Shown here: positions 16,879 through 24,505 of the stretch, in pieces
How positions within the stretch are numbered: position 1 is the first letter of the stretch
Layout: every line of letters starts with the position of its first letter
Assembly (NCBI GenBank): GCA_951828385.1
Contig: OX639973.1
Span: forward strand, 1,612,001 to 1,676,000
Reading direction: 5' to 3'
DNA: 64,000 nt
DNA from: an uncultured Poribacteria bacterium
Lineage (GTDB): Bacteria > Poribacteria > WGA-4E > WGA-3G
Translations under genes and position numbers: made by a program
The notes under the pieces: model-generated
Seen by the model: only the letters and a program-made list of their open reading frames with translations
The model's database searches: none
Told to the model about the DNA's origin: nothing

Positions 16879-17991
16879 ATGAGAAAAGCATACAAGTTTA
16901 AACTTCAGAGCCAGTCTAACATAGTGAAGATTGGTAATATGATTGACGATATGTGGCAGATACACCTCCATATTATGCTGCTTGATCGTAGATATTACCG
17001 TATATTTGGTAAAAATATATCTATGTATCGTTTGAAAGCACACGTCACAAAACTGAAGAAGACGACCAAACCGCATTGGGCAGATTTGCCGAGTCAAGTT
17101 GTTCAAGACGTTGTATTGCGTTACGGCGCATCTCGAGACGCTTTTTTTGATAATATAAAAGCTCGTAAAGCAGGTGAAACGACCCGTAAAGTCGGTTTCC
17201 CGAAGATCAAACCGCGTCAGAAATACAACTCCATGACGTTCACACAAGCGGGCTACACACTTGAAAAGAACCGTATCAAAATCAACTGTATAGATACATG
17301 GTTCTCCTTTCACAAACACCGAGAAATCAAAGGTCTAATTAAGACGATTACAATCAAACGTGATAAGTGCGGTGACTATTGGCTCTGCTTTTCGTGCGAG
17401 AATGTTGACGATTCTGAACCGAAACCCAAGACGGGTAAGAGCGCAGGGTTTGATTACGGAAACAAAACATTCCTCACAAGCGACGAAGGCGATAAGATAC
17501 ACTCACCGCAGTTTCTCAAACAATCCCTGAAAAAGTTGCGGGCACTGAGTAAGGCACTGAGTCGTAAAGTCAAAGGTTCTAACAATTGGTGGCGTTGTGT
17601 CCGTGCTTTGGCAAGGCACCACAGAAAAGTCGCCCGCCAAAGAGCAGATTGGCAATGGAAACTTGCTACCCAACTTTGCACGGAGTTTGATATACTCTGT
17701 TTTGAAACCCTGAACCTTGACGGTATGAAACGCCTTTGGGGACGCAAAGTCTCTGACCACGCCTTCTACCAGTTCATACAGATACTGGAACAGAAGTGTG
17801 CAAAGCACGGTAAAAAACTCAAAAAAATTAGTCAGTGGACAGCAACGACAAAACCTTGCAGTGATTGTGGATACCATAATCAAGATCTCTCTCTTTCAGA
17901 TAGACAGTGGACATGTTCCGAATGTGGCTCTCACCACGACAGAGACATAAACGCTGCTATCAATATCAAACGGGCGGGCTTGGCCGCCTAA
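16879..17991 (+). CDS. tnpB: TnpB RNA-guided nuclease (OrfB family)
   Basis: 370 residues, full length. The RuvC-like triad is intact: Asp192 in GFDYGNK, Glu276 in CFETLNL, and Asp354/Asp356 in HHDRDINAAINI. Two zinc-ribbon pairs CSDCG (327, 330) and CSECG (346, 349) are present. The N-terminal wedge domain starts MRKAYKFKL, as usual. TnpB proteins cut DNA guided by an RNA made from the right end of their element. Intact motifs suggest a functional nuclease. No tnpA partner is adjacent. Confidence 0.95.
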   Translation: MRKAYKFKLQSQSNIVKIGNMIDDMWQIHLHIMLLDRRYYRIFGKNISMYRLKAHVTKLKKTTKPHWADLPSQVVQDVVLRYGASRDAFFDNIKARKAGETTRKVGFPKIKPRQKYNSMTFTQAGYTLEKNRIKINCIDTWFSFHKHREIKGLIKTITIKRDKCGDYWLCFSCENVDDSEPKPKTGKSAGFDYGNKTFLTSDEGDKIHSPQFLKQSLKKLRALSKALSRKVKGSNNWWRCVRALARHHRKVARQRADWQWKLATQLCTEFDILCFETLNLDGMKRLWGRKVSDHAFYQFIQILEQKCAKHGKKLKKISQWTATTKPCSDCGYHNQDLSLSDRQWTCSECGSHHDRDINAAINIKRAGLAA

Positions 17992-18073
17992 AGTGGAGCG
18001 ATAGTAAGACGGTGGACTCTCTGAGAAAACCGCAGTCGCGAGGAAGCGCAAGCCCCTACCTTTAGGTAGTGGG
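17992..18073 (+). ncRNA. Probable omega-RNA scaffold (3' part) at the element right end
   Basis: In the IS605 superfamily the guide RNA scaffold covers the 3' end of tnpB and the right end, with the guide copied from DNA just outside. Here the 80 bp between the tnpB stop and the right-end hairpin hold small potential stems (gcgagg/aagcgc region) and the terminal hairpin. The 5' limit probably lies inside tnpB. The predicted guide would begin after about 18073. Inferred from family knowledge, not from a covariance match. Confidence 0.4.
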
Positions 18074-18172
18074 TACCTATGACCGTTTCAAAATAGTGTT
18101 CAGCGCAATTAGAATAGACTGAAGAATAATCAGCGTGCTGCCAAAGCGCGCCTACCCGTAAATGTTGTTAAT

Positions 18173-18292
18173 AGGACTTACGCATTTCCTCTTAAAGTCC
18201 CCCTGATAAGGGGGATTTAGGGGGTTTAAAGGATGGAAATTCCTACTTTTTGCGTCTAAATATCCGATATTTGCCCAATTTGCGTAAGTCCT
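18173..18292. mobile_element. 120-bp MITE-like element with 12-bp terminal inverted repeats
   Basis: AGGACTTACGCA (18173-18184) and TGCGTAAGTCCT (18281-18292) are exact inverse complements. The interior holds a C-run/G-run hairpin (ccccctgataaggggg) and no coding potential. No transposase inside. No clear target duplication was found. It ends 17 bp before the -35 box of the next gene. Confidence 0.75.
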
Positions 18293-18308
18293 GGTTAAAA
18301 CAAAATTC

Positions 18309-18337
18309 TTGACAATAAAATTCACAACGCATAAAAT
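18309..18337 (+). promoter_or_regulatory. Promoter for the lipoprotein gene at 18363
   Basis: TTGACA (18309-18314), 17-bp spacer, TAAAAT (18332-18337), followed by an AGGAGGG ribosome site at 18348. The rest of 17992-18362 holds the IS right end and the MITE-like element. Confidence 0.7.
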
Positions 18338-18362
18338 AGAATTATACAGGAGGGTGAGAGCC

Positions 18363-19133
18363 ATGACTTATATGAAAAATCGCATCTTCTTCCGGTATCA
18401 GATGATGGGCAGCATCGGTTTGCTTTTTCTAACGGGAGCACTGTTGGCAGGATGTGCCGCGACACCACAACCCTCAATCGATGTCTATATGGAACCTATT
18501 GCTGGACGTTTTAACGCCCAGATCAGTGCTGAGACAGGTGCCGCAACCGTCGCAAAAAACGGAGTAGCCGTTACCATCAAACCGCTTGATGAGGTAGAAC
18601 TGTTCACACTCACTGAGGATCCGAAAACGAATCCGTATCTCATCGTCGAAAGGAACGGGACTGTTGAGCCTATCTACACGGTGTTTGAAATTACAGTCCA
18701 TAATCGCGAGCATCGCCGTGTTCTTGTCGGAGATACAGCAGTACTCATGGACGCAAACGGGGCGCAATACGCGAATTTACCTAACGATTACTTTGATTCA
18801 CTTTATGATAACGTGAACATCTTGCAGGGTGATCCTGGGCGTGCAGCGTATCATCCGTATGCCGCCACTGCGTATCCCTCTTACTACGGTTATTATCAGT
18901 CTTATGTAGATGCTGAGGCGTTAGAGTGGGAACGCATTGTCATAGAGGACAGCATTTTTGAAAGCGGGAAGTTGTTCTCTGGCGCGAAACGGAGCGGTTT
19001 TTTAATTTTTGACCGGCTTGAGAGTCACGCGACGGATCTTAGAATTATTGTGCCAGGGGTCCGGATCATCCGTGCAAACGGTAAAGAAGATAAATTGGAA
19101 TTTAAACTTGACTTTAGGCAGGTCTTGCCGTAA
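18363..19133 (+). CDS. Hypothetical lipoprotein
   Basis: 256 residues from ATG 18363, selected because AGGAGGG lies 8 bp before it; the upstream in-frame start at 18309 falls in the promoter. The signal peptide ends LLAGC, so it should be a lipidated envelope protein. The mature part is a beta-rich domain with a Tyr-rich stretch (HPYAATAYPSYYGYYQSY) near residues 159-176. I do not recognise a family. It precedes the branched-chain-type ABC genes by 64 bp but may be separate. Confidence 0.75.
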   Translation: MTYMKNRIFFRYQMMGSIGLLFLTGALLAGCAATPQPSIDVYMEPIAGRFNAQISAETGAATVAKNGVAVTIKPLDEVELFTLTEDPKTNPYLIVERNGTVEPIYTVFEITVHNREHRRVLVGDTAVLMDANGAQYANLPNDYFDSLYDNVNILQGDPGRAAYHPYAATAYPSYYGYYQSYVDAEALEWERIVIEDSIFESGKLFSGAKRSGFLIFDRLESHATDLRIIVPGVRIIRANGKEDKLEFKLDFRQVLP

Positions 19134-19197
19134 AATAACCATATTCGGATTGATAGAACGTGAGATTTGCCAAAAAAATGAAGGGAGTATACCTAAC

Positions 19198-20397
19198 ATG
19201 AGAAATTGGCTTGTAGGGTTGCTGATAGTGGGGTTTGTGTCTGTTTTCGGATGTCAGCCCCCAGATAAGAATACAAGCGAAACACAGACGAAAGTGCAGA
19301 AAGAGTTAAAAGTTGCCGTTGCAGCACCGTATACAGGCGGGTCCGCAGCGTTCGGAGAAATGATCCGACGCGGTGCTGAGCTGAGAGAAAATGAAATTAA
19401 CGAGGCAGGCGGCATCAACGGTATGAAACTGACGCTGCTTTTTGAGGATGATGCCGGCAAACCCTCAGAAGCAAGTCTTGTCGCTGAACGCATCGCCAAC
19501 AACCCGCAAATTCTCGCGGTTGTTGGACATTTTAATAGTGACTGCTCATTAGCCGGTCAAGAAATTTATGACCGAGCAGGTATTGTTGAACTGTCCCCCG
19601 GTTCAACGGCTGTGGAAGTTTGTGAAGGAAGTTCCTGGACCTTCCGAAATTTGTACCACGACGGTTTTCAGGGGAAATTCATTGCGCAATATCTTGATAA
19701 CGTCTTGACGGGTATTGAATCGGTTGCCGTCTTCTTTGATAATGATGCTTACGGTCGCGGTTTAAGAAACGCGTTCGTAGCGGAAGCCGAGAAAATAGGG
19801 CTTACCCTCGTCGCTTCGGAAGCGTATGAAAGAGACAGCACCAATTTTAAGGCACAACTCACGAGCATTAAAGCCAAAAATCCTGACGCTATTTTTATCT
19901 CTGGACTCTACACGGAAGCAAGCTTGATTGTTAAACAGGGTCGGGAAGCCGGGATTACTGCACAGTTTTTCGGAGCAGATGGCGTGGATTCACCAGATTT
20001 CCTCACAATCGCAGGCTCCGCCGCTGAAGGCACTTACCTGACAACGCCTTTCACGTTTGGCGCAGGAGGCGCAGAGGCACAACAGATGGCAGCTGATTTT
20101 GAGGCACTTCACGGTGTAGCTCCTGATACATGGGCTGCATTGACGTACGACGCTGTCGGAATGATTCAGGACGCACTCACTAAAACTTATAATGCCGAAG
20201 CAACCATCGCAGATAACCGCCAAGCGATCCGTGAACATTTAGCATCCTTAGATACGCCTGAAGAAAGCTACAAAGGGGTTACAGGGTTAACCTATTTTGA
20301 TATCAATGGTGATACGGTGAATAAACCGGCTTACGTGAAAATTGTGAAAGATGGACAATTTGTTGCCGCAGAAAAACAACTGCGTGAGCTGAAGTAA
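19198..20397 (+). CDS. ABC transporter substrate-binding lipoprotein (LivJ/LivK family)
   Basis: 399 residues from ATG 19198 with AAGGGAG ahead. Lipobox VFGC near residue 20. The mature region is a Peripla_BP_6 / leucine-binding protein fold: VAVAAPYTGGSAAFGEMIRRGAEL start, GHFNSDCSLAGQEIY, VAVFFDNDAYGRGL hinge and FFGADGVDSPDF. Captures branched-chain amino acids, amides or similar small ligands and passes them to LivHM. The longer frame from 19009 overlaps the preceding gene and is rejected. Confidence 0.93.
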   Translation: MRNWLVGLLIVGFVSVFGCQPPDKNTSETQTKVQKELKVAVAAPYTGGSAAFGEMIRRGAELRENEINEAGGINGMKLTLLFEDDAGKPSEASLVAERIANNPQILAVVGHFNSDCSLAGQEIYDRAGIVELSPGSTAVEVCEGSSWTFRNLYHDGFQGKFIAQYLDNVLTGIESVAVFFDNDAYGRGLRNAFVAEAEKIGLTLVASEAYERDSTNFKAQLTSIKAKNPDAIFISGLYTEASLIVKQGREAGITAQFFGADGVDSPDFLTIAGSAAEGTYLTTPFTFGAGGAEAQQMAADFEALHGVAPDTWAALTYDAVGMIQDALTKTYNAEATIADNRQAIREHLASLDTPEESYKGVTGLTYFDINGDTVNKPAYVKIVKDGQFVAAEKQLRELK

Positions 20398-20403
20398 GAG
20401 GTT

Positions 20404-20434
20404 TTGTTGACTGACCTGAGCCTTTTTTCAACAA
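20404..20434 (+). promoter_or_regulatory. Small hairpin between binding-protein and permease genes
   Basis: TTGTTGA (20404-20410) can pair with TCAACAA (20428-20434); the loop contains a T run. It could lower expression of the permeases relative to the binding protein, as commonly seen in such operons. Confidence 0.4.
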
Positions 20435-20458
20435 GGTTAACACTCAAAGAAGATAATT

Positions 20459-21382
20459 ATGGCGCAATTATTGGAACAATTTATTAACGGGTTGGTGTTA
20501 GGCGGCATTTACGCGCTTATTGCTGTCGGCTACACCATGGTCTACGGCATTATTCAATTGATTAACTTCGCCCATGGCGAGATTTTTATGTTTGGTGCCT
20601 ACCTTGCCCTGATGCTGGTTACGGTTTTCAATATACCGTTTTGGATAGCAGTACCCGCCAGTATGCTCCTATGTGCAATGTTAGGGATGTTGATAGACCT
20701 CGTAGCCTACCGCCCCCTTCGGGATGCGCCGCGTTTATCGGCGTTGATTACAGCGATAGGCATATCCCTTGTGCTACAAAACCTCGCACGGATGATCTGG
20801 TCAGCGAGGCCCCAGCTATTTCCAACCGAAACGCTTCCAGCATTCCTCATAAGCGAAGTAAATATGCAAACAGGCGAGATTCTAAACGCCATACCGCTGC
20901 CGGGCGGCGGTATCCTCCCTTATCGTGATGTGTCTATCCTTTTACTGGCAGTCGTTTTAATGATCGCCTTAAACAGACTCATTTACCTGACCAAAATAGG
21001 TAAAGCCATGCGGGCTTGCGCACAAAACCGTGTAGCCTCAAATTTAATGGGGATCAAAACAAACCAAGTCATCGCAGTAACATTTGCTATTGGTTCCGCT
21101 TTAGGGGCAGTTGCCGGCATAATGGTAGGCTTGAGCGAAAATATTACACCTACTATGGGATATTACAAAGGGGTTGCAGCGTTCGCAGCTGCCGTTCTCG
21201 GCGGCATTGGCAACATTACAGGCGCGATGCTGGGCGGTATCATCATCGGCTTAGCCGAAGTTTTTGGGGCTGGCTATATCTCTTCAGGCTATCGCTTAGC
21301 AATTGCATATATAATCATGATCGCAGTGATCGTTATTCGACCATCAGGTCTATTTGGAAAATCAACAGCAAATCGAGCTTAA
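20459..21382 (+). CDS. livH: Branched-chain-type ABC permease LivH
   Basis: 307 residues, eight or so membrane helices, with the family start GLVLGGIYALIAVGYTMVYGIIQLINFAHGE and the AAVLGGIGNITGAMLGG motif near residue 245. Forms the inner-membrane channel with LivM. The stop is one base before the livM ATG. No strong ribosome site; ATG 20459 fits the family N-terminus. Confidence 0.96.
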   Translation: MAQLLEQFINGLVLGGIYALIAVGYTMVYGIIQLINFAHGEIFMFGAYLALMLVTVFNIPFWIAVPASMLLCAMLGMLIDLVAYRPLRDAPRLSALITAIGISLVLQNLARMIWSARPQLFPTETLPAFLISEVNMQTGEILNAIPLPGGGILPYRDVSILLLAVVLMIALNRLIYLTKIGKAMRACAQNRVASNLMGIKTNQVIAVTFAIGSALGAVAGIMVGLSENITPTMGYYKGVAAFAAAVLGGIGNITGAMLGGIIIGLAEVFGAGYISSGYRLAIAYIIMIAVIVIRPSGLFGKSTANRA

Positions 21383-21383
21383 C

Positions 21384-22382
21384 ATGAAAGATAAACTTAC
21401 ACCGAAAACTATAACCTTTGGCTTACTTGTCTGTTTTCTACCACTGCTGATGTATGGTGTAGATGACATCGTCGATTTTCTGTCACAGTACGATATCTAT
21501 CTCGGCTGGCCAGGTGGCGAGTATATGCTACGGATAATAGTTCGGGCATGTGTCTACATGCTTCTCGCGGTCGGACTCAACATTGTGTGCGGATTTACTG
21601 GATTGCTCGATCTGGGGTATGTCTGTTTTTACCTCATCGGGGGTTACACTGCTGGAATATTGATGGCAAGGCTTGGGGTTAGTTATTGGATTGCCCTCCC
21701 TCTCGCTGTGTTACACGGGACGGTGTGGGGACTATTGCGCGGCGCACCTACTTTGCGACTTACGGGTGATTACTTTGCGATTGTTACTTTTGGTTTTGCT
21801 GAACTGTTCTTCCGTATTGTGAGAAACGAACAATGGTTGGTTGGCGCGCCAAACGGTCAACTCCGTGGCATCCCATCGCCTACACTGTTTGGAATAACCT
21901 TCAGTCAAAATTGGCATAACTACTACCATATCATTATCCTGCTAACCTTGGTTATCTTTATCACCTATCGGCTACAACATTCCCGTGTGGGTAGAGCATG
22001 GGTCGCCATCCGTGAAGATGAACAAGCAGCAGAAAGTATGGGAATTAACGTCAGTCGTTATAAATCGCTGGCATTCGCTGTGAGTGCTGCGATCGGTGCA
22101 CTCGGAGGTGGGTTTATTGCCCAATTCCAGGTTAGTATCAGTGTGCCATTCTTTGATTTTTGGGAATCTATCCTGATCTTGTGTATGGTAGTCCTCGGGG
22201 GTATGGGAAGTATCAGAGGTGCCATGATAGGCGCGGCGATTCTCGGTTCTTTAGGTGAAGTTTTGAGACCTGGCTTCATCATTCCCTATCAATTTGGCAA
22301 CGCTCGATACCTCATCTTCGGAATCATCCTCATCCTTTTGATGCGTTTCCGGCCAGGCGGATTGTCTCTCAAAAAAGCATAA
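21384..22382 (+). CDS. livM: Branched-chain-type ABC permease LivM
   Basis: 332 residues from ATG 21384, one base after the livH stop; the TTG at 21354 inside livH is less likely. Membrane protein with the LivM motifs GLNIVCGFTGLLDLGYVCFYLIGGY, REDEQAAESMGIN (the cytoplasmic coupling loop) and VVLGGMGSIRGAMIGA. The expected ATPases LivG and LivF do not follow; the next gene is convergent, so they must be encoded elsewhere if the transporter works. Confidence 0.95.
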   Translation: MKDKLTPKTITFGLLVCFLPLLMYGVDDIVDFLSQYDIYLGWPGGEYMLRIIVRACVYMLLAVGLNIVCGFTGLLDLGYVCFYLIGGYTAGILMARLGVSYWIALPLAVLHGTVWGLLRGAPTLRLTGDYFAIVTFGFAELFFRIVRNEQWLVGAPNGQLRGIPSPTLFGITFSQNWHNYYHIIILLTLVIFITYRLQHSRVGRAWVAIREDEQAAESMGINVSRYKSLAFAVSAAIGALGGGFIAQFQVSISVPFFDFWESILILCMVVLGGMGSIRGAMIGAAILGSLGEVLRPGFIIPYQFGNARYLIFGIILILLMRFRPGGLSLKKA

Positions 22383-22416
22383 TACCAACCGAATCCGAAC
22401 CAACACCGTTTAGTTC

Positions 22417-23454
22417 TTAACGGCGCGGCTTGCGAGACCATAGCGTGAAGTGCAGCACCTCACAGATGAGTAAAATCAACGCACCGACAACAAACCATTG
22501 GAAGCGTTCTTGATAGTCACCATCAGCACGAACTCTGAATTTCTGCTTTTCGAGGCGTGCTAAATCAGTCGCTAACTCGGTAATCCCCGTTGTTGCATGG
22601 TAGTAGCTGCCGTTACCGGCTTTAGCAAGTTCTTGCAGACGAGTCTCATCTAACGTTGTTAGCACGAGTTGCCCGTTAGCATCGCGCTTATAGGGCGTAG
22701 CTTCTGCACCCACATCACTGAGCAAGGGTATAGGCACAGACCTGACAGGGTTACCAACGCCGACGCAATAGATATGCACGCCTTTCTGGGTCGCTGCTTT
22801 TGCTGCCTCCACTGCCGCTTCCCCGTGATCCTCCCCATCTGTAAAAAGAATCAGAACCTTTTGTCCATCGAAACCGGACGCGATTGCTGACTGGTTTTGA
22901 TCCGAAATAAGTCGATCTATTGCGATTTCAATCGCGTTACGGATACGGGTGCCGCTGTGCGCAAGCGTTTCTGCGGTTATCGCTGCCAAGAATTCCCGGA
23001 GCGTGACAGTATCACTCGTCAGCGGACACACCACAAAACTCGCCTCTGCAAAGTAGAGTAATCCGACCCTATCACTCTCAAGCTCATCCAACAGTGAAGA
23101 TATGAACGCCTTAGCGTGGTCAAGTCGGCGAACAGATTTCTCATCTGCCGCGAGCATACTGGTTGAAATGTCAAGGGCAAGCATGACATCCAACCGCTCA
23201 GCGACGGATTCGGATTTTGCACCCCACTGTGGACGTGCTATTGCGAGTGTGACGCAGAGATAACTTAGGAGCAATAACCCTGCCTGAACTTTGTGATGTT
23301 TTAAATGCGTGGGGTTCACATTGCTGTGGAATCGTAGCAGTGCTTTCTGCTTCTGTCGCAGCCCAAAGAGAAGTAGGAAAATTAAAGGAGGTACCGCCCA
23401 TAGAAAATGGAGATATTCGGGATTGCCAAAACGAAGCCAGTCCATATTTTTCAT
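22417..23454 (-). CDS. BatA/BatB-type von Willebrand factor A membrane protein
   Basis: 345 residues. N-terminal helix (about 15-31), a second helix (56-73), a VWA domain with an intact metal site (Asp95-x-Ser97-x-Ser99 in DISTS, and FTDGEDHG), and a C-terminal membrane helix. In the Bat/MoxR systems such proteins work with a MoxR AAA+ ATPase in envelope stress functions. No moxR neighbour is visible. It ends a minus run with the nuclease and glpD. Confidence 0.88.
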   Translation of the reverse strand: MKNMDWLRFGNPEYLHFLWAVPPLIFLLLFGLRQKQKALLRFHSNVNPTHLKHHKVQAGLLLLSYLCVTLAIARPQWGAKSESVAERLDVMLALDISTSMLAADEKSVRRLDHAKAFISSLLDELESDRVGLLYFAEASFVVCPLTSDTVTLREFLAAITAETLAHSGTRIRNAIEIAIDRLISDQNQSAIASGFDGQKVLILFTDGEDHGEAAVEAAKAATQKGVHIYCVGVGNPVRSVPIPLLSDVGAEATPYKRDANGQLVLTTLDETRLQELAKAGNGSYYHATTGITELATDLARLEKQKFRVRADGDYQERFQWFVVGALILLICEVLHFTLWSRKPRR

Positions 23455-23498
23455 TATCAGGTTTTCGCGCCGTTTTTTTCCGTTTTTTTAATTAAAGT

Positions 23499-24494
23499 CT
23501 ACAACGAGGACAGAATCGAGTTCCGAACCCGCTCAAAAATCTCAATCGCATAGTCCAGATGTGCTTTCGTAGCGATATTGAAAGAGATGCCAAAATTTTT
23601 GACTGTCACGTTAGGCAAGTTGGCTCTGCACTCAACGATATGCAGCGGCGTAAAGTCACCGTGGACATCCACCCGAAAATGGGTAGCTCTTCTTGAAGGG
23701 TACGTGTCAAGCCACCAGCATCCCCCAATAGTCATCCGAAGTTTCGCGATACGCGGTCGAAGGGTTGCACCGCATGTATCAACATACGCTAAAAATTCGT
23801 TGGCGATCTGTAGGAGTTCCTCGTTCACCTGCAGTGTCTCAATAAATGACGCGAGCGTCATAAATTGTTGTGTAGTACTGCCATAACTCCGTTCTTGTTC
23901 CTTGACAACTGTCCCTCCCAAAACAGTTTCAGTTGCGACTAAAATCTCATCAGGCGCGTGATAGGAAAAGTAGGAGATATAAGTGAGATCCAGTCCCAAT
24001 GCCCGCAGATATTCAGCAACTTCTAAAACACGCGTGTCCACGCCCTCCGAAATAAGGACCAATCGCTGCCGTTGATTGAACGCCGATTTACGGATATCAC
24101 CGGGTTCATATCCAAAAAATTCGCTGTGCAGTGCGGTGAGTGTTGAGAACTCTTTTCCGTGCTGTAGACACCATCGGTAAGCGAGCTGTTCTAATTCTAT
24201 AAAGGAGAGTTGAGAAACACCGGCAGCGTACTCTAAAATCTGCGTGATCGCTGTCCTTGAGGGTTTTCCACGCTTGAGTTCAATAATCACGGCATTGCCC
24301 TGTCGGTCAAGTGCAAGTAGATCAATTTTTTGCTTCGACGTACTCAAGGGTGGTTGCCGACTGATAACGCAGAGAGGTTCACCCAGGATCAACGTCGCAT
24401 CCTTTTCAAGGAGATCCTCAAAGTCGCGCTCTGCGCCAAAGCGCAGTGGCTCAAGTTTTCCAAATTTCCGGTCTTCCCAGCGGTAAACTTCCAT
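23499..24494 (-). CDS. NucS/DUF91-like PD-(D/E)XK nuclease
   Basis: 331 residues from ATG 24494 (AAGG at good spacing; the in-frame start at 24527 would overlap glpD by 22 bp). The nuclease core is seen around residues 58-90: KIDLLALD, then VIIELKRGK, then ILEYA, matching the D-ExK pattern of the endonuclease NucS family, which acts on mismatched or branched DNA. The C-terminal half is not recognised and may bind DNA or partners. Role in repair is inferred. Confidence 0.8.
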   Translation of the reverse strand: MEVYRWEDRKFGKLEPLRFGAERDFEDLLEKDATLILGEPLCVISRQPPLSTSKQKIDLLALDRQGNAVIIELKRGKPSRTAITQILEYAAGVSQLSFIELEQLAYRWCLQHGKEFSTLTALHSEFFGYEPGDIRKSAFNQRQRLVLISEGVDTRVLEVAEYLRALGLDLTYISYFSYHAPDEILVATETVLGGTVVKEQERSYGSTTQQFMTLASFIETLQVNEELLQIANEFLAYVDTCGATLRPRIAKLRMTIGGCWWLDTYPSRRATHFRVDVHGDFTPLHIVECRANLPNVTVKNFGISFNIATKAHLDYAIEIFERVRNSILSSL

Positions 24495-24505
24495 AATTTC
24501 GTGCC

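Larger units (their letters stand above)
16662..18073 (+). mobile_element. IS200/IS605-type element carrying only tnpB
   Basis: Both ends have subterminal imperfect palindromes of one type: left 16672-16691 (cccctgcct-tt-aggtagggg) inside a longer cccgtc/gacggg stem (16662-16702), right 18053-18073 (cccctacct-tt-aggtagtgg). Such hairpins are what the Y1 transposase TnpA binds. No tnpA is present, so the element needs a transposase in trans. It sits directly after the PAP2 gene. Exact cut sites cannot be fixed by eye because IS605 elements make no target duplication. Confidence 0.8.

Noticed and set aside
16789-17319. 176-codon minus-strand frame opposite tnpB
   Set aside because: Antisense to conserved TnpB motifs, no independent support.
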